From an uncultured Actinomycetes bacterium (GTDB lineage: Bacteria > Actinomycetota > Actinomycetes > S36-B12 > UBA10799), in the NCBI GenBank assembly GCA_946803585.1, contig CAMPEQ010000007.1, positions 280,451-344,450 on the forward strand: DNA of 64,000 nt, given 5' to 3'. Positions 16,815-27,706 of the stretch are shown piece after piece. Each line of letters opens with the position of its first letter. The first letter of the stretch is position 1. A program made the translations under genes and the position numbers. The notes beneath the pieces are model-generated. The model was not told where the DNA came from and ran no database searches. It worked only from the letters and a program-made list of their open reading frames with translations.

Positions 16815-17927
16815 CTAGGAGCCCTGGTTCGCCCGCCACTTTGCCTCAGCGGCTTGTTGCTCGTCATAGGTCTCTGAGAAGGCTGTGAAGTCTCCATCGG
16901 ACACGAAGTACAGCCAGTCACCCTTTGCGGGCTTAAGCGCAGCTTCCAGTGCCGCTTGGCCAGGGTTGCCGATTGGGGTCGGGGGAAGTCCGGCGTTCAC
17001 ATGTGTGTTGTACGGACCGTCTGCGGAGAGTTCCTCGGCGCTTAGGTTCACGTCGCTGGTCCCCTGCGCGTAGTTGATCGTCGAATCCATCTGCAGTTTA
17101 CCTTGAATGAACTCCGTCTTACACACCGGAATTGTGCATTCCAGTCGGTTGTCGATGACCCTGGCCACCTTACGGAAATCCTCGACTTTGCCTTCAGCCT
17201 GGATGATGCTGGCGATCGTCACGACCTCCAACGGCGTTTGGCCTCGGGCCTCGGCTCGCTCTACCAGGTCAATCTCGGCTGCTACCTCATTGAATTTGGC
17301 CACCATTGCCGTGATTTGGTCGAGTGCTGGTAGCCCGGGAGCGAAGTCGTACGTCGCTGGGAACAGGTACCCCTCGATATGGTTGTTTGCCCAGTCCGGC
17401 AGACCCACATCTGAAGGATCGAGGAAGATAGCTTCGTAGTCAGCCATCGGGATTCCGGTCGCTTCCGAGGCGATCTCGGCGACTCGAGCAGCGCGTGAAC
17501 CCTCGGGAATCACGACTGACCCCGCGACTCTGCTCGGGTTCAGCATGGCATCGAGGGCGGCTACCCCGGACATCTGGCTTTTCATAACAAACACGCCCGC
17601 CTGGATCGTGCGCGACGCTGGGTTCTGATCTGCCGCCTCGACGAACGCACCGCTTGACTTCACAACATCTTTGCTTGCCAGGGTGTCGCCGATGGTTGAG
17701 ATGGACTGGCCACTCTCCACCCGGACAATGACCCGCCCGGTCCCATCGCCAACGTAGTCCGGCGACGGCTTGAAGAACATGGAATAGGCGAACCAAGCGG
17801 CTCCCGCAATGACTGCGAGCAAGATTAGAACTGCAACGATCAAACCGACTCTGGATTTCTTCTTTCCATTGCTCGATGGTGCAGGGGTCGAGGAGTCGCT
17901 AGACATAGACAGGCCGACCTGACTCAT
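16815..17927 (-). CDS. mltG: Endolytic murein transglycosylase MltG (YceG-like)
   Basis: 370 residues. A short cytoplasmic Ser/Lys tail is followed by one transmembrane helix (about 26-50, VGLIVAVLILLAVIAGAAWFAY with the Arg/Lys stop). A LysM-like subdomain precedes the YceG catalytic domain. EAVEDFRKVARVIDNRLE and the catalytic Glu in ASIIQAEG fit the family, as does the C-terminal LYFVSDGDFTAFSETYDEQ. The enzyme cuts nascent glycan strands at the outer face of the membrane and sets their length. Start overlaps ruvX by four bases. The alaS-ruvX-mltG-aroE order is standard for actinobacteria. Confidence 0.95.
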   Translation of the reverse strand: MSQVGLSMSSDSSTPAPSSNGKKKSRVGLIVAVLILLAVIAGAAWFAYSMFFKPSPDYVGDGTGRVIVRVESGQSISTIGDTLASKDVVKSSGAFVEAADQNPASRTIQAGVFVMKSQMSGVAALDAMLNPSRVAGSVVIPEGSRAARVAEIASEATGIPMADYEAIFLDPSDVGLPDWANNHIEGYLFPATYDFAPGLPALDQITAMVAKFNEVAAEIDLVERAEARGQTPLEVVTIASIIQAEGKVEDFRKVARVIDNRLECTIPVCKTEFIQGKLQMDSTINYAQGTSDVNLSAEELSADGPYNTHVNAGLPPTPIGNPGQAALEAALKPAKGDWLYFVSDGDFTAFSETYDEQQAAEAKWRANQGS

Positions 17928-18379
17928 ACAGTCCTAACTGTTGTGCCGAGCGGCGTTCCCGATCGCTGCTCAGCGTTCAAAGCGTGCTGAACGATAATGA
18001 CAGCCGCAGCCTGGTCTATCGCGGACCGACTCTGGCGAGTCGTCTTCCCAGCAGCTTGCATTCCCCGTTGAGCTTGCACGGTTGTGAGCCGTTCATCGAC
18101 CAGCTTCACAGGTATCGGAGCGACGACTGGAGCTAGCTCGGCCGCAAAGTCCTCCGCGATCGTAGCCGCCTTCCCTCGCTGGCCAGACATACTCAACGGC
18201 AATCCGACGAGGACTTCTAACGCCTCATACTCACGCACAATCGCAGCGACTTCCTCGGTCAGACGCTGATCACGCTTAAGGGTCTGGACCGGAACCGCAA
18301 GAGTTCCGCTGGCATCGCTGCGGGCAAGGCCAACTCGCACACTTCCGACGTCAATCCCGATCCGAACCCCAAGTCGCAT
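17924..18379 (-). CDS. ruvX: Putative pre-16S rRNA nuclease (RuvX/YqgF)
   Basis: 151 residues with an RNase H-like fold. The N-terminal catalytic Asp is in RIGIDVGSVRVGLARSDASG, the middle motif EVLVGLPLSMSGQRG is conserved, and KLVDERLTTVQAQ plus the terminal RSAIDQAAAVIIVQHAL supply the remaining acidic ligands. It trims the 5' end of 16S rRNA in E. coli; a role in recombination has also been proposed. It lies 15 bases after alaS and overlaps mltG. Confidence 0.95.
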   Translation of the reverse strand: MRLGVRIGIDVGSVRVGLARSDASGTLAVPVQTLKRDQRLTEEVAAIVREYEALEVLVGLPLSMSGQRGKAATIAEDFAAELAPVVAPIPVKLVDERLTTVQAQRGMQAAGKTTRQSRSAIDQAAAVIIVQHALNAEQRSGTPLGTTVRTV

Positions 18380-18394
18380 TGGTGGTCGAATCCG

Positions 18395-21067
18395 CTACTT
18401 CACGAGGGCTTGCACGAAGTGCTCGGCGGCAGCGCCAGCCTGGGCGATCCGGTCAATGTTCGGTCCCCCACCCTGAGCAATATCTGGCTTGCCACCGCCC
18501 CTACCATCCAATGGCTCCAGCACCGACTTGAGAACCGCACCAGCGGCAATCCCGGCATCCTGTGCAGCCTTGTTGGCCGCTGTCACAACCGCAACCTTCC
18601 CCCCTGAGATCGCAAAGCCAACCACGGTTGCCGCAGCATCCGGTCGGGTCTGCCCAATACCCTTCGTGACCAGACTGCGCAGGTCTCCCGCTGATGTTCC
18701 TTCGGGCGCGGTGAACACCCAAAGGCGTCCTGAACCGATCGCTATCGGGTCGCCGAGAATATCCCCAGCACTTGCCGCAAGCTTGGCCTTCTTCGACTTC
18801 TCGATCTCGCGCTCGGCATCTTTGAGTCGGGTGACGATCTCCGAAACCCGAGTGGGCAGGTCGGCAGTACCCACATTGAGGAGCTCGGTTAACTGGCTCA
18901 CGACGTCACGTTCACGTGCCAGGTAATCAAAAGCCTGCAACCCGACGGTGGCCTCAACGCGGCGTGTTCCTGACCCGATCGATGTCTCGCCAGTAATCGC
19001 GATTGGTCCGATCTGCGAGCTAGCAGACACGTGCGTTCCACCGCAAAGTTCAAGGGACCAGGGTCCGCCAATGTCGACAACTCGGACAGTATCGCCGTAG
19101 GTTTCTCCGAACAGCGCAAGCGCTCCACGCTCCTTGGCTTCACCCAAGGTCATGTACTCGACACCGACCGGCAAATCATCGCGCACCGCACGATTCGCCA
19201 CGTCTTCGATGTCGCGGCGGGACTGTTCGCTGAGTCCACCGCTCCATTTGAAGTCCAGTCTCAAATAGCCCGGACGGTTAAATGATCCTGACTGCAGTGC
19301 GTTCGGCCCGAGGACCTCGCGCAAGGCGGCGTGAACCACGTGGGTTCCTGAGTGCGCTTGGCGCGCATCACGGCGCCACCCCGGGTCTACCTTCGCATGG
19401 ACCGACTGATCAATGACGAGTTCACCAGCGATCACTCGGACACTGTGAGCGACCAGTCCCTTGAGCGGACGCTGAACGTCGAGAACCTCCACCTCAACGC
19501 CATCGCCGACAAGGTGACCGGCATCAGCATGTTGGCCGCCAGACTCCGCGTAGAACGTCGTGCGATCCAAGACAACGGTTCCGACCTGGCCGGCGCTCAA
19601 TACAGGGACAGCTGTCTCGCCCTTGAGGATTCCGATAACACGGGCATCGCAGTCGAGGCCATCGTAGGCCAACCAATCCGTGGGGCCCGATCGATCGAGG
19701 ATCGTCCGGAACTCGCTGAGATCGGCCAGCCCCGACTTACGTCGACGAGCATCTGCTTTAGCGCGCTCCCGTTGCTCCGACATCAGTTCGGTGAAGCCCT
19801 CGCGGTCAACGGTGAGGCCCGCTTCCTGCGCTAGCTCGAGGGTGAGATCGATGGGAAAGCCGTGGGTATCGTGTAAGACGAATGCCTGCGATCCGGCGAT
19901 CTGAGAACCGCCGGTCGACTTCAGGTCGGCGACCGCCGTATCGAACATCGCCGTACCCGCCCGAATCGTCTCGAGGAAGGCCCGCTCCTCGTTCTCAACG
20001 GCCGCAGTAATCCGCTCTTGGTCGACGAGTAGCTCTGGATATTGCGGCGCCATTGACCTAATTACAACGTCAACAAGCGCCGCCATCACTGGGTCCGTCG
20101 CTCCAAGTGAGCGCATTTTGCTTATTACTCGCCGAGTGATCCGCCGGAGGACGTAGCCTCGGCCATCGTTTCCAGGCGACACGCCATCGGCAAGCATGAA
20201 GACCGCAGTTCGACTGTGATCTGTGACGACGCGCAGCGCGATGTCGTCCTTCTCGTTCTCGCCGTAGCGCTTACCGGTGATCTCGGTTGCCCGATCGAGG
20301 ACAGCACGGCTGGTATCGATCTCATAGATGTTGTCGACCCCTTGCAGGATTGCAGCGATTCGCTCGAGTCCAGCACCAGTGTCGATGTTCTTCGCTGGCA
20401 GATCTCCCAGAATTGGGAAGTCGTCCTTACTCTGGCCACGGCCTCGCTCGAACTGCATAAAGACAAGGTTCCAAATTTCAAGGAAGCGATCCTCGTCAGC
20501 GACTGGGCCACCTTCTTGACCGTACTCGGGGCCTCTGTCGTAGTAGATCTCGCTACACGGCCCGCAGGGACCAGGAACACCCATCGACCAGTAGTTGTCC
20601 GCCATCCCTCGGCGCTGAATGTGCGCCGGATCAATGTCAGTGAGGTCAAGCCACAACTGCTCCGATTCGTCATCGTTCTCGTAGACAGTTGCCCAGAGGA
20701 GATCCTTGGCGAACCCGAATCCGCCCGAGGATACCGGCGTGGTCAACAGCTCCCAGGCCAGCGGAATCGCCGTCGCCTTGAAGTAGTCACCAAAGGAGAA
20801 GTTGCCACACATCTGGAAGAAGGATGCGTGCCGAGTCGTCTTCCCGACTTCCTCGATATCGAGGGTTCGGACGCACTTCTGCACGCTGGTCGCCCGCGAG
20901 TAGTCCGGCACTGACTCACCGAGGAAGTACGGTTTAAACGGCACCATGCCTGCGTTGACAAAGAGCAGAGTTGGATCGTCAAGTAGAAGTGATGCGCTGG
21001 GAACAACCGTATGTCCACGGTCTGCAAAGAACGCCAAGAACCGACGCCTAATTTCGGCGGAATCCAT
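18395..21067 (-). CDS. alaS: Alanyl-tRNA synthetase
   Basis: 890 residues, full length. Class II catalytic core starts with MDSAEIRRRFLAFFADRGHT, then the TSVQKCVRTLDIEEVG and HASFFQMCGNFSFGDYFK motifs. The editing domain has the zinc ligands HSGTHVVHAAL and CGGTHVSASSQIG. The C-Ala domain ends with GGGKPDIAQGGGP. It charges tRNA-Ala and clears Ser/Gly mischarging. The ATG at 21067 has GAGG six bases upstream. It heads the minus-strand run alaS-ruvX-mltG-aroE. Confidence 0.99.
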   Translation of the reverse strand: MDSAEIRRRFLAFFADRGHTVVPSASLLLDDPTLLFVNAGMVPFKPYFLGESVPDYSRATSVQKCVRTLDIEEVGKTTRHASFFQMCGNFSFGDYFKATAIPLAWELLTTPVSSGGFGFAKDLLWATVYENDDESEQLWLDLTDIDPAHIQRRGMADNYWSMGVPGPCGPCSEIYYDRGPEYGQEGGPVADEDRFLEIWNLVFMQFERGRGQSKDDFPILGDLPAKNIDTGAGLERIAAILQGVDNIYEIDTSRAVLDRATEITGKRYGENEKDDIALRVVTDHSRTAVFMLADGVSPGNDGRGYVLRRITRRVISKMRSLGATDPVMAALVDVVIRSMAPQYPELLVDQERITAAVENEERAFLETIRAGTAMFDTAVADLKSTGGSQIAGSQAFVLHDTHGFPIDLTLELAQEAGLTVDREGFTELMSEQRERAKADARRRKSGLADLSEFRTILDRSGPTDWLAYDGLDCDARVIGILKGETAVPVLSAGQVGTVVLDRTTFYAESGGQHADAGHLVGDGVEVEVLDVQRPLKGLVAHSVRVIAGELVIDQSVHAKVDPGWRRDARQAHSGTHVVHAALREVLGPNALQSGSFNRPGYLRLDFKWSGGLSEQSRRDIEDVANRAVRDDLPVGVEYMTLGEAKERGALALFGETYGDTVRVVDIGGPWSLELCGGTHVSASSQIGPIAITGETSIGSGTRRVEATVGLQAFDYLARERDVVSQLTELLNVGTADLPTRVSEIVTRLKDAEREIEKSKKAKLAASAGDILGDPIAIGSGRLWVFTAPEGTSAGDLRSLVTKGIGQTRPDAAATVVGFAISGGKVAVVTAANKAAQDAGIAAGAVLKSVLEPLDGRGGGKPDIAQGGGPNIDRIAQAGAAAEHFVQALVK

Positions 21068-21141
21068 CTATGCCTCGAATCGCTTAGAGCAAGTGAGCAG
21101 TAACAGGCTTAGAGGGTACTCGGCGCGAACTAACCGCGGCG

Positions 21142-21540
21142 CTAGCGCACCGAACTGTCGACACGGTCGCGCTGAGGTACTTCCCGGACATCAACGACCG
21201 GACCTGATCGCAGGGCGTCTAGCCGCATCGCTGTCGTGGGTACCCGCATCCGTTGTTTACTCCCCGGCTTGTTCAACGCGGTGCGCCGAACTGGCGTCAC
21301 CTGAACTCCCTCTGGGAGTTCCGACAAAGCCTCGTACTGGACAACGACCGGCCGGTGTTGCCCGGCAGCTAGAGAAGCGAGTTTGCTCGCACCTTGAGCA
21401 ACCGAGGCAACGGTGTCGGAAGCAACCTGAACGTTTCCAACGAATCCCCGTTCTTTGGCATCTGTGACTGCACGCTGTCCGCGCCGGTATGCGTAGATTC
21501 CGCCGACGGCTCCAACTGCTACCCAAAATGTGCGACTCAT
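21142..21540 (-). CDS. Small membrane-anchored protein, DUF6167-like
   Basis: 132 residues from ATG 21540. The N-terminus SRTFWVAVGAVGGIYAYRR is a single hydrophobic segment followed by basic residues. This matches the small proteins encoded just upstream of alaS in many actinobacteria (DUF6167-type, beginning RxxFWxxxGAxxG). The rest is predicted soluble: residues 28-66 look helical, and the tail is rich in Arg/Val with no motif. Function unknown. The longer upstream frame is unlikely because ATG 21540 begins exactly at the family start. It is a monocistron or a leader gene of the alaS operon. Confidence 0.7.
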   Translation of the reverse strand: MSRTFWVAVGAVGGIYAYRRGQRAVTDAKERGFVGNVQVASDTVASVAQGASKLASLAAGQHRPVVVQYEALSELPEGVQVTPVRRTALNKPGSKQRMRVPTTAMRLDALRSGPVVDVREVPQRDRVDSSVR

Positions 21541-21651
21541 GCGTTTAGTCTCCCCTACCAACCCAACATCAAACCGAACCCCGCGTAAAGATCCGACCAA
21601 ATTCCGACGGTGAATCCCTCCGACCTGAGATTTCGACTCTAGCTCAGCGTG

Positions 21652-22983
21652 CTAGTCGCGGCCAAGCGCGTTTCGGATTTTGTTTGCCATCTCGCCCCAC
21701 CGCTTCTCCGCGCCGTGCTCGCTGGGCACGTAGTAGCGAGATTGCGCAACGGCCTCCGGGGCATACTGAAACGCCACGATTCCCTGCTCGCGATCGTGGG
21801 GGTACTGATAGCCCTGTCCGGCACCCGTGGCCCGGGATGAGGCGACCGAACCGTCGCGCAGGGGGGCGGGCACAAGACCAATCTTGCCCGCCTCAACGTC
21901 GGCGATCGCTGCTCCAATCGCCAGGTAGGCCCGGTTGGACTTGGGCGCCAAACTTAGGTGCACGACTGCCTGCGCCAAAGTGATACGGGCTTCGGGCAAC
22001 CCGATAAACGACACGGCCTGCATCGCGGCAACTGCCGTTTGTAGCGCAGTCGGATCTGCCATACCGATATCTTCGCTGGCCAAGATCACGAGCCGACGCG
22101 CGATGAATCGAGGGTCCTCCCCAGCGACAACCATTCTCGCTAGGTAATGCAACGCGGCATCGACGTCGCTACCGCGAACGCTCTTTATCAATGCACTCGT
22201 GACGTCGTAATGCTGGTCGCCATCACGGTCATAGCGTGGGACAGCGTGCGCAACCGCGCTTTCCACATCCGCGATTCCGACCACGGCGCCATCAGCGCGG
22301 GCACCAGCCGCGGCTTCCAAGACCGTCAGTGCACGGCGAACATCTCCCCCGCTGACTCGCACGATCTGATCAATGGCTTCGGGCTCAACCTCGACCCGAC
22401 TATTGAGACCTCGATCGTCACTGATCGCCCGCACAACGACAGTTCGAAGGTCCTCCTCCGAGACCGACTCCAGCGGCACCAGCAGACTGCGCGATAGCAA
22501 CGGTGCGATGACCGAAAACGATGGGTTCTCTGTGGTGGCGGCGACCAGGGTCACCCAGCCGTTCTCAACCGAGGGTAGGAGTGCATCCTGCTGGGTCTTA
22601 CTGAATCTATGTACCTCGTCGACAAACAAGACGGTCCCGCGACCGGACATCTCTAGTTCACGCTTGGCTGACTCAATGACCGCCCGAACATCCTTGACAC
22701 CGGCAGTCACGGCTGACAACTCGACGAAGCGGTCACCCGTGGCACTGGCCACAAGGTTGGCCAGCGTCGTCTTCCCCGTTCCTGGCGGTCCCCACAACAC
22801 CAAGGAAGATTTGGTCACCAATCCATCACGTGGGCGCAACATCCGCCCGAGGGGAGACTGCGGCCCGAGTACCTGTTCTTGACCAACGACTTCCGATAGA
22901 TCAACAGGGCGCATCCGGACGGCTAGTGGTGCGCCCGAACGTCGCGAATCGGACCCATCTGAGAACAAGTTCGACTCAGTCAT
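21652..22983 (-). CDS. rarA: Replication-associated recombination protein A (RarA/MgsA AAA+ ATPase)
   Basis: 443 residues. AAA+ core with Walker [16 protein letters not shown], Walker [21 protein letters not shown], sensor 1 ATTENPSF and arginine-finger region [11 protein letters not shown]. The C-terminal tetramerisation/ssDNA domain includes [16 protein letters not shown] and [13 protein letters not shown], typical of the RarA/WRNIP1/MGS1 family. It acts at stalled replication forks and clears or remodels them. It is separate from aspS by about 60 bases. Confidence 0.96.
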   Translation of the reverse strand: MTESNLFSDGSDSRRSGAPLAVRMRPVDLSEVVGQEQVLGPQSPLGRMLRPRDGLVTKSSLVLWGPPGTGKTTLANLVASATGDRFVELSAVTAGVKDVRAVIESAKRELEMSGRGTVLFVDEVHRFSKTQQDALLPSVENGWVTLVAATTENPSFSVIAPLLSRSLLVPLESVSEEDLRTVVVRAISDDRGLNSRVEVEPEAIDQIVRVSGGDVRRALTVLEAAAGARADGAVVGIADVESAVAHAVPRYDRDGDQHYDVTSALIKSVRGSDVDAALHYLARMVVAGEDPRFIARRLVILASEDIGMADPTALQTAVAAMQAVSFIGLPEARITLAQAVVHLSLAPKSNRAYLAIGAAIADVEAGKIGLVPAPLRDGSVASSRATGAGQGYQYPHDREQGIVAFQYAPEAVAQSRYYVPSEHGAEKRWGEMANKIRNALGRD

Positions 22984-23042
22984 GCGTGCGCCCTAGCACC
23001 ATTGCCTACTGCGCTGTCCGATCTGTGTGCGCACCACAGCGG

Positions 23043-24800
23043 TCAGGCTTGATCCTCTGGAGTTGCGGGCTTGGCATCGATACCGGCCTCTTTGCGTTGC
23101 TCGGGGGTAATCGGTGCAGGCGCAGCCGTAAGGGGATCGAAGCCACCACCAGTCTTGGGGAAGGCAATGACATCACGCAGAGATGGCGCACCGGCAAGTA
23201 GCATGCAAATGCGGTCCCATCCAAAGGCAACCCCGCCATGGGGCGGTGGACCATAGTTGAACGCCTCGAGCAGGAACCCAAACTTCTCCTGTGCCTCGTC
23301 GTCGCTCATTCCGAGGGTATTGAACACTCGCTCTTGGACGTCGCCACGGTGGATACGGATGGAGCCACCACCGATCTCGTTGCCGTTGCACACCAAGTCG
23401 TACGCCCATGCCAAGGCCTCAGCCGGCGACGATTCGAACGAGTCGATCCAGTCTGAGTTGGGGCTGGTGAACGGGTGGTGCACCGCAGTCCAGCCACTTG
23501 CACCACCAGGGAGCTCAATCGGCTCAAACATCGGTGCGTCGACAACCCAGACAAACGACCATTCCGAGTGATCGATGAGCTCGAGCCGCTCAGCGATCTC
23601 AACCCGGGCCGCGCCAAGCAGCCCACGTGCAGTACTCGTCGCTCCTGCTGCGAAGAACACGCAATCGCCAGGCTGCGCACCGGTAGCGGCGGCTAGGCCC
23701 GCGCGCTCGTCATCGGAAAGGTTCTTTGCCACCGGTCCGGCGAGTTCCCCCTTCTCGTTGAAGATGACGTAAGCCAGCCCTCTAGCTCCGCGCTGCTTGG
23801 CCCACTCTTGCCATGCGTCGAAGGTCCGGCGCGGTTGAGCGGCGCCACCGGGCATCACGACCGCACCTACGTAGTCCGCCTGGAACACTCGAAACGGGGT
23901 GTTCGTGAAGTAGTCCGTCAGCTCAATCAGCTCAAGTCCGAAGCGCAAATCAGGCTTATCTGACCCAAACCGCCGCATCGAATCTGCGTAGGTCATGCGA
24001 GGGATCTCGGGGATCTCGAATCCGACCGTTCCTGCCCAGAGGGCACGAATTACTGCCTCACTTACGGCGATTACGTCATCCTGATCTACGAAGCTCATCT
24101 CAATGTCAAGCTGAGTGAACTCCGGCTGCCGATCCGCTCGGAAGTCCTCGTCTCGGTAGCAGCGGGCAATCTGAAAGTACTTCTCGAACCCGGCCACCAT
24201 GAGGAGTTGCTTGAAGAGTTGTGGTGACTGCGGAAGCGCATACCAAGACCCCTGCCGGAGCCGAGCGGGCACTAGGAAGTCACGTGCGCCCTCGGGGGTG
24301 GATCGGGTGAGGGTCGGGGTCTCAACCTCGACAAATCCATCAGCGTTAAGAACCTCGCGAGCAATGCGGTTGACTTCGCTGCGCATTCGCAGTGCCTTAG
24401 CTGGTCCAGGTCGACGCAGATCGAGGTAGCGCCACTTCAGCCGTGCTTCCTCCCCGACTTCGGTGTACTCGTCTACCCCAAACGGCAGCGGAGCAGCCTC
24501 CGACAGAACGGTCACCTCGTCGGCCATGACCTCGATCGCGCCGGTTGCCAGATCGGGATTCTCGTTACCTTCAGGTCGAATCTCTACTTTGCCCACGATC
24601 TGAACACAAGACTCTGGCCGCAACGAATGGGCGACGTCGTCCTCGTCTCGGATGACGACTTGTGACGTCCCCGTGCTGTCGCGCACATCAATGAAGGCGA
24701 CACCACCGTGGTCGCGTCGGCGAGACACCCATCCAGCGAGAGTGACAGTTGATCCGGCGTCGGAGGCACGTAGCTCTCCCGCACCATGGCTTCGCATCAT
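23043..24800 (-). CDS. aspS: Aspartyl-tRNA synthetase, bacterial type
   Basis: 585 residues with the N-terminal OB-fold anticodon domain ([20 protein letters not shown]), class II catalytic core ([20 protein letters not shown]) and the bacterial GAD insertion near 290-420. The C-terminal motif 3 is [15 protein letters not shown]. Whether it is discriminating (Asp only) or non-discriminating (also charging tRNA-Asn) cannot be decided here; asnS and gatCAB are not in the window. The start overlaps the hisS stop by four bases, so both are made from one mRNA. Confidence 0.98.
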   Translation of the reverse strand: MMRSHGAGELRASDAGSTVTLAGWVSRRRDHGGVAFIDVRDSTGTSQVVIRDEDDVAHSLRPESCVQIVGKVEIRPEGNENPDLATGAIEVMADEVTVLSEAAPLPFGVDEYTEVGEEARLKWRYLDLRRPGPAKALRMRSEVNRIAREVLNADGFVEVETPTLTRSTPEGARDFLVPARLRQGSWYALPQSPQLFKQLLMVAGFEKYFQIARCYRDEDFRADRQPEFTQLDIEMSFVDQDDVIAVSEAVIRALWAGTVGFEIPEIPRMTYADSMRRFGSDKPDLRFGLELIELTDYFTNTPFRVFQADYVGAVVMPGGAAQPRRTFDAWQEWAKQRGARGLAYVIFNEKGELAGPVAKNLSDDERAGLAAATGAQPGDCVFFAAGATSTARGLLGAARVEIAERLELIDHSEWSFVWVVDAPMFEPIELPGGASGWTAVHHPFTSPNSDWIDSFESSPAEALAWAYDLVCNGNEIGGGSIRIHRGDVQERVFNTLGMSDDEAQEKFGFLLEAFNYGPPPHGGVAFGWDRICMLLAGAPSLRDVIAFPKTGGGFDPLTAAPAPITPEQRKEAGIDAKPATPEDQA

Positions 24801-26062
24801 GTGTTGAGCATCTCCTGTATTTTCTCGGCCACGTCCCCTGTCGAGACACTGACTTGATCGCTGGTTACTAGGTTTTTGAGGTTCACGACGCCTGCGTCGA
24901 GTTCGGAATCACCAACGATTGCCACAAGCTTCGCACCCGACCGGTCAGCTGCTCGCATCGAACCCTTCAACGAGCGTCCGTCGAAAGCGAAGTCAGTGCG
25001 GATCCCGCGGGCACGAAGATCGGACCCCGTTGACATGAGTCGCGCTTTGGCCTTCTCCCCTACTGGGATCAGGAAGACATCACACCGGCTCTGATCACCG
25101 ATTTCCAGACCTTCTGCACGACAAGCTAGAAGCGTGCGGTCCACTCCCAGACCAAAGCCGATTCCAGGTAGTTCCTGACCACCAAGTTCTGCCATGAGAC
25201 CGTCAAAACGGCCTCCGCCGCCGATAGCGGACTGTGCGCCCAGACCATCGTGAACAAACTCAAAGGTTGTGCGGGTGTAGTAGTCGAGCCCGCGGACTAG
25301 CCGGGGTGCGTCCTCCCACTCGATACGCAGTTCGCGCAGATAGTGCCGAACCGCCTCGTGGTGATCGCGCGCAGACTCTGAGAGTACGTCGACCATGAGC
25401 GGGGCGTCAGCGAGCTGGGATTGAACTGCGGGCCGCTTGTCGTCGAGGACGCGCAGCGGATTCTGCTGTGCCCGAAGCCTGGTCGCCTCGTCGAGATCGA
25501 GCTTTTGAAGGAAGCCCGTCAGCACCTCGCGGTACTCCAACCGAGACGTCGTGTCACCCAAGGAGTTCAGCAGGATTCGGTAGCCGGTTAGACCGAGCGC
25601 GGCGAAACCCTCGGCCGCCACGGCGATCACCTCCGCATCCAGCGCCGGATCATCTGAGCCCAGCGCCTCAAGACCCACTTGATTGAACTGCCGATAGCGG
25701 CCCTGCTGAGGACGTTCAGCGCGGAAGAAGGGACCGGCGTACCAGACCTTCACTGGCAGACCAGCGCGATCTAGATTGTGCTCAACGACCGAGCGAACCA
25801 CGCCCGCGGTGCCCTCCGGCCGCAGTGTCAGCGAGCGACCACCTCGATCGTCGAAGGTGTACATCTCCTTGCTCACGACGTCGGTCGATTCCCCAACTCC
25901 GCGGACATAGAGCGCGGTGTCTTCGAAAATCGGTAACTCGAGATAGGAATAACCGGCACGTTGGGCGGCCGCGGCCAGCGAAGTCCTGACGGCAAGGAAC
26001 TCATTGGAATCCGGCGGTGTGTACTCGGCGACGCCCTTGGGAGCCTGGAACTTCTGTGCCAT
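24797..26062 (-). CDS. hisS: Histidyl-tRNA synthetase
   Basis: 421 residues from ATG 26062, which begins with the family-typical [16 protein letters not shown]; a longer in-frame extension upstream is not family-like and would overlap the metallo-hydrolase. Class II motif 2 is [19 protein letters not shown]. The histidine-specific motifs are [19 protein letters not shown] and GGGRFDGL; the C-terminal anticodon domain has [20 protein letters not shown]. It lies five bases after the metallo-hydrolase and overlaps aspS. Confidence 0.98.
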   Translation of the reverse strand: MAQKFQAPKGVAEYTPPDSNEFLAVRTSLAAAAQRAGYSYLELPIFEDTALYVRGVGESTDVVSKEMYTFDDRGGRSLTLRPEGTAGVVRSVVEHNLDRAGLPVKVWYAGPFFRAERPQQGRYRQFNQVGLEALGSDDPALDAEVIAVAAEGFAALGLTGYRILLNSLGDTTSRLEYREVLTGFLQKLDLDEATRLRAQQNPLRVLDDKRPAVQSQLADAPLMVDVLSESARDHHEAVRHYLRELRIEWEDAPRLVRGLDYYTRTTFEFVHDGLGAQSAIGGGGRFDGLMAELGGQELPGIGFGLGVDRTLLACRAEGLEIGDQSRCDVFLIPVGEKAKARLMSTGSDLRARGIRTDFAFDGRSLKGSMRAADRSGAKLVAIVGDSELDAGVVNLKNLVTSDQVSVSTGDVAEKIQEMLNT

Positions 26063-26066
26063 CGAA

Positions 26067-26786
26067 CTACAGCCCCCGCGTCGGGGCGCCGGGGATATCG
26101 TCTGAATCAGCAAGTTGACGCAGGTAGGGGTTCGAGCCCCGCTCAATTCCGATCGTGGTCGCCTCGCCGTGACCTGGCAGCACCGCCGTGGAGTCATCTA
26201 GCGGAAGTACAACCCGACTCAGCGACCGCAACATCTCCTGGGAATCTCCGCCGGGTAAGTCGGTTCGACCAATCGAGCCCTTGAATAGCAGGTCACCGCT
26301 GAACATGATCTGCGGGTAATCGTCTCCCGCAGGCGCCCTGAATGACACCGAGCCGGGAGTGTGACCTGGGGCGTGATCAACCGTCAGCGTCACACCAGCA
26401 AGCTCGAGTCGGGCCTGATCGTTGAGCTCACGGACCTCGTCAGGCTCACTAAAAGTCATCGTTCCTTTGGTCATCGACTCGAAAGCCAACCTCGTTTCCC
26501 CTGAGATACCGGCCATCGGGTCCGCCAACAGCGCCCTATCCCCCGGATGAATGTAAGCCGGAATATCGTTTGCGCCGCAGACGGGCACGACCGACCACAT
26601 ATGATCAAGGTGCCCGTGGGTCAGCACGACCGCGACAGGTTTGAGGTTATGCTCGGCAATGACGTCGTCCACGCCGGACGCCGCGTCTTTACCCGGATCA
26701 ATAATGAAACACTCTTGACCCGGACCGGTTGACACGACAAAGCAGTTCGTTGCCCACGGCCCAGCCGGGAATCCCACAATCAGCAC
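26067..26786 (-). CDS. Metallo-beta-lactamase fold hydrolase (glyoxalase II-like)
   Basis: About 239 residues. The metal-binding motif THGHLDH (HxHxDH) is preceded by the usual strand [15 protein letters not shown]. The third His lies in [14 protein letters not shown], the bridging Asp in IMFSGDLLF and the last His in [12 protein letters not shown]. This is the glyoxalase II/YcbL-like subgroup, plausible for S-acyl-glutathione- or mycothiol-like thioesters; the substrate is unknown. In actinobacteria such a gene commonly precedes hisS, as here. Two GTG codons are possible; 26786 is chosen because TACCCT lies exactly six bases upstream, the leaderless layout seen elsewhere in this window. Confidence 0.88.
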   Translation of the reverse strand: MLIVGFPAGPWATNCFVVSTGPGQECFIIDPGKDAASGVDDVIAEHNLKPVAVVLTHGHLDHMWSVVPVCGANDIPAYIHPGDRALLADPMAGISGETRLAFESMTKGTMTFSEPDEVRELNDQARLELAGVTLTVDHAPGHTPGSVSFRAPAGDDYPQIMFSGDLLFKGSIGRTDLPGGDSQEMLRSLSRVVLPLDDSTAVLPGHGEATTIGIERGSNPYLRQLADSDDIPGAPTRGL

Positions 26787-26792
26787 CACATG

Positions 26793-26798
26793 AGGGTA
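26793..26798 (-). promoter_or_regulatory. Leaderless-type -10 for the metallo-hydrolase-hisS-aspS operon
   Basis: The minus-strand hexamer TACCCT is followed by six bases and then GTG 26786. No ribosome-binding site is present, consistent with a leaderless message. Confidence 0.4.
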
Positions 26799-26826
26799 TC
26801 GGCAACACTTATGCCCGTGGGCCACC

Positions 26827-26832
26827 TACACT
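26827..26832 (+). promoter_or_regulatory. Candidate -10 for the cyclophilin-DUF349 operon
   Basis: TACACT matches TANNNT and lies 46 bases before the cyclophilin ATG. A GAGGA ribosome site follows about 9 bases before that ATG. No strong -35 is seen. Confidence 0.35.
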
Positions 26833-26878
26833 CCCGCGAGGGCAGTTTTGCATTCAACAGTGAAGAGGACGACACGTA

Positions 26879-27706
26879 ATGGCCGGTCAGAAGCGGGCAA
26901 AGCAAGTCGCGCGGGACAAACACGAGCGCCAACAGACACGCAAGTCTGAGCAAGCGCAACGCCAGCGCCGCAACGCGGTTATTGCCGCCGGTGTGGTCGC
27001 GGTGATCGTCGTCGTGGTGCTTGCTGTCATCTTCTGGCCGGAATCCTCGGCTGACACTGCAGAGGAGCAACTTGCAAATACCGAAGTCACTGCGCCACCG
27101 GCACCGGTACCGACCCCCAGCGACGTGACCTGCAGCCAAGACCCTGGAACACCAAATAGCAAGACCTACACCGATGCCCCTGATCAAGGCCTACAGCCAG
27201 GATCCTCGTTGACCCTCAACACGAACTGTGGAGCGATAGAGATCGCGCTGGCGACCACCGCGGCTCCGGTCACGAGCAATGCCATCGCTTTCCTGGCCGC
27301 CGATGGCTGGTACAACGGGAATACTTGCAGTCGATTGACCACGCAGGGAATATTCGTGGTGCAATGTGGGGCTGCTAATCCAAACGGCCAAGGCGATGCC
27401 GGTCTACCAGTGCCGCGAGAGGCCCTTCCCACAGCCGATCCTCAGACTGGTGCAGCCCTCTATCCGGCGGGCTCGGTGGCCATTGCAGCAAGTGCGCAAG
27501 GTCCGAGCGGAAGTCAGTTCTTTATTGTGTACAAAGACACCGCACTCGGCGCGGAGTACAACATGTTCGGAACAGTCACTAGCGGACTCAACGTCGTGGA
27601 GTATGTCGCCGCAAACGGTGTCGCCGAAGGTAGCCCAAATCCTGCCGACGGACCGCCAGCTCAACCCCTTGTCATCAATACCGCAACCGTAAGGAATGGA
27701 TCATGA
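26879..27706 (+). CDS. Membrane-anchored cyclophilin-type peptidyl-prolyl isomerase
   Basis: 275 residues. The first 30 are strongly basic and helical. Residues 33-53 form one transmembrane helix (NAVIAAGVVAVIVVVVLAVIF). A Pro/Thr linker leads to a cyclophilin domain (about 108-272). Recognisable parts are the N-terminal strand after LNTNCGAIEI, the QFFIVYKD strand and YNMFGTVTSGLNVV. The catalytic Arg of the canonical FHR motif is not obvious (CSRLTTQ in that place), so catalytic strength is uncertain. It probably folds secreted proteins outside the membrane. ATGA overlap with the DUF349 gene implies joint translation. Confidence 0.9.
   Translation: MAGQKRAKQVARDKHERQQTRKSEQAQRQRRNAVIAAGVVAVIVVVVLAVIFWPESSADTAEEQLANTEVTAPPAPVPTPSDVTCSQDPGTPNSKTYTDAPDQGLQPGSSLTLNTNCGAIEIALATTAAPVTSNAIAFLAADGWYNGNTCSRLTTQGIFVVQCGAANPNGQGDAGLPVPREALPTADPQTGAALYPAGSVAIAASAQGPSGSQFFIVYKDTALGAEYNMFGTVTSGLNVVEYVAANGVAEGSPNPADGPPAQPLVINTATVRNGS

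Noticed and set aside
26063..26197. N-terminal extension of HisS
   Set aside because: Not like the family and overlaps the metallo-hydrolase; ATG 26062 begins at the usual place.
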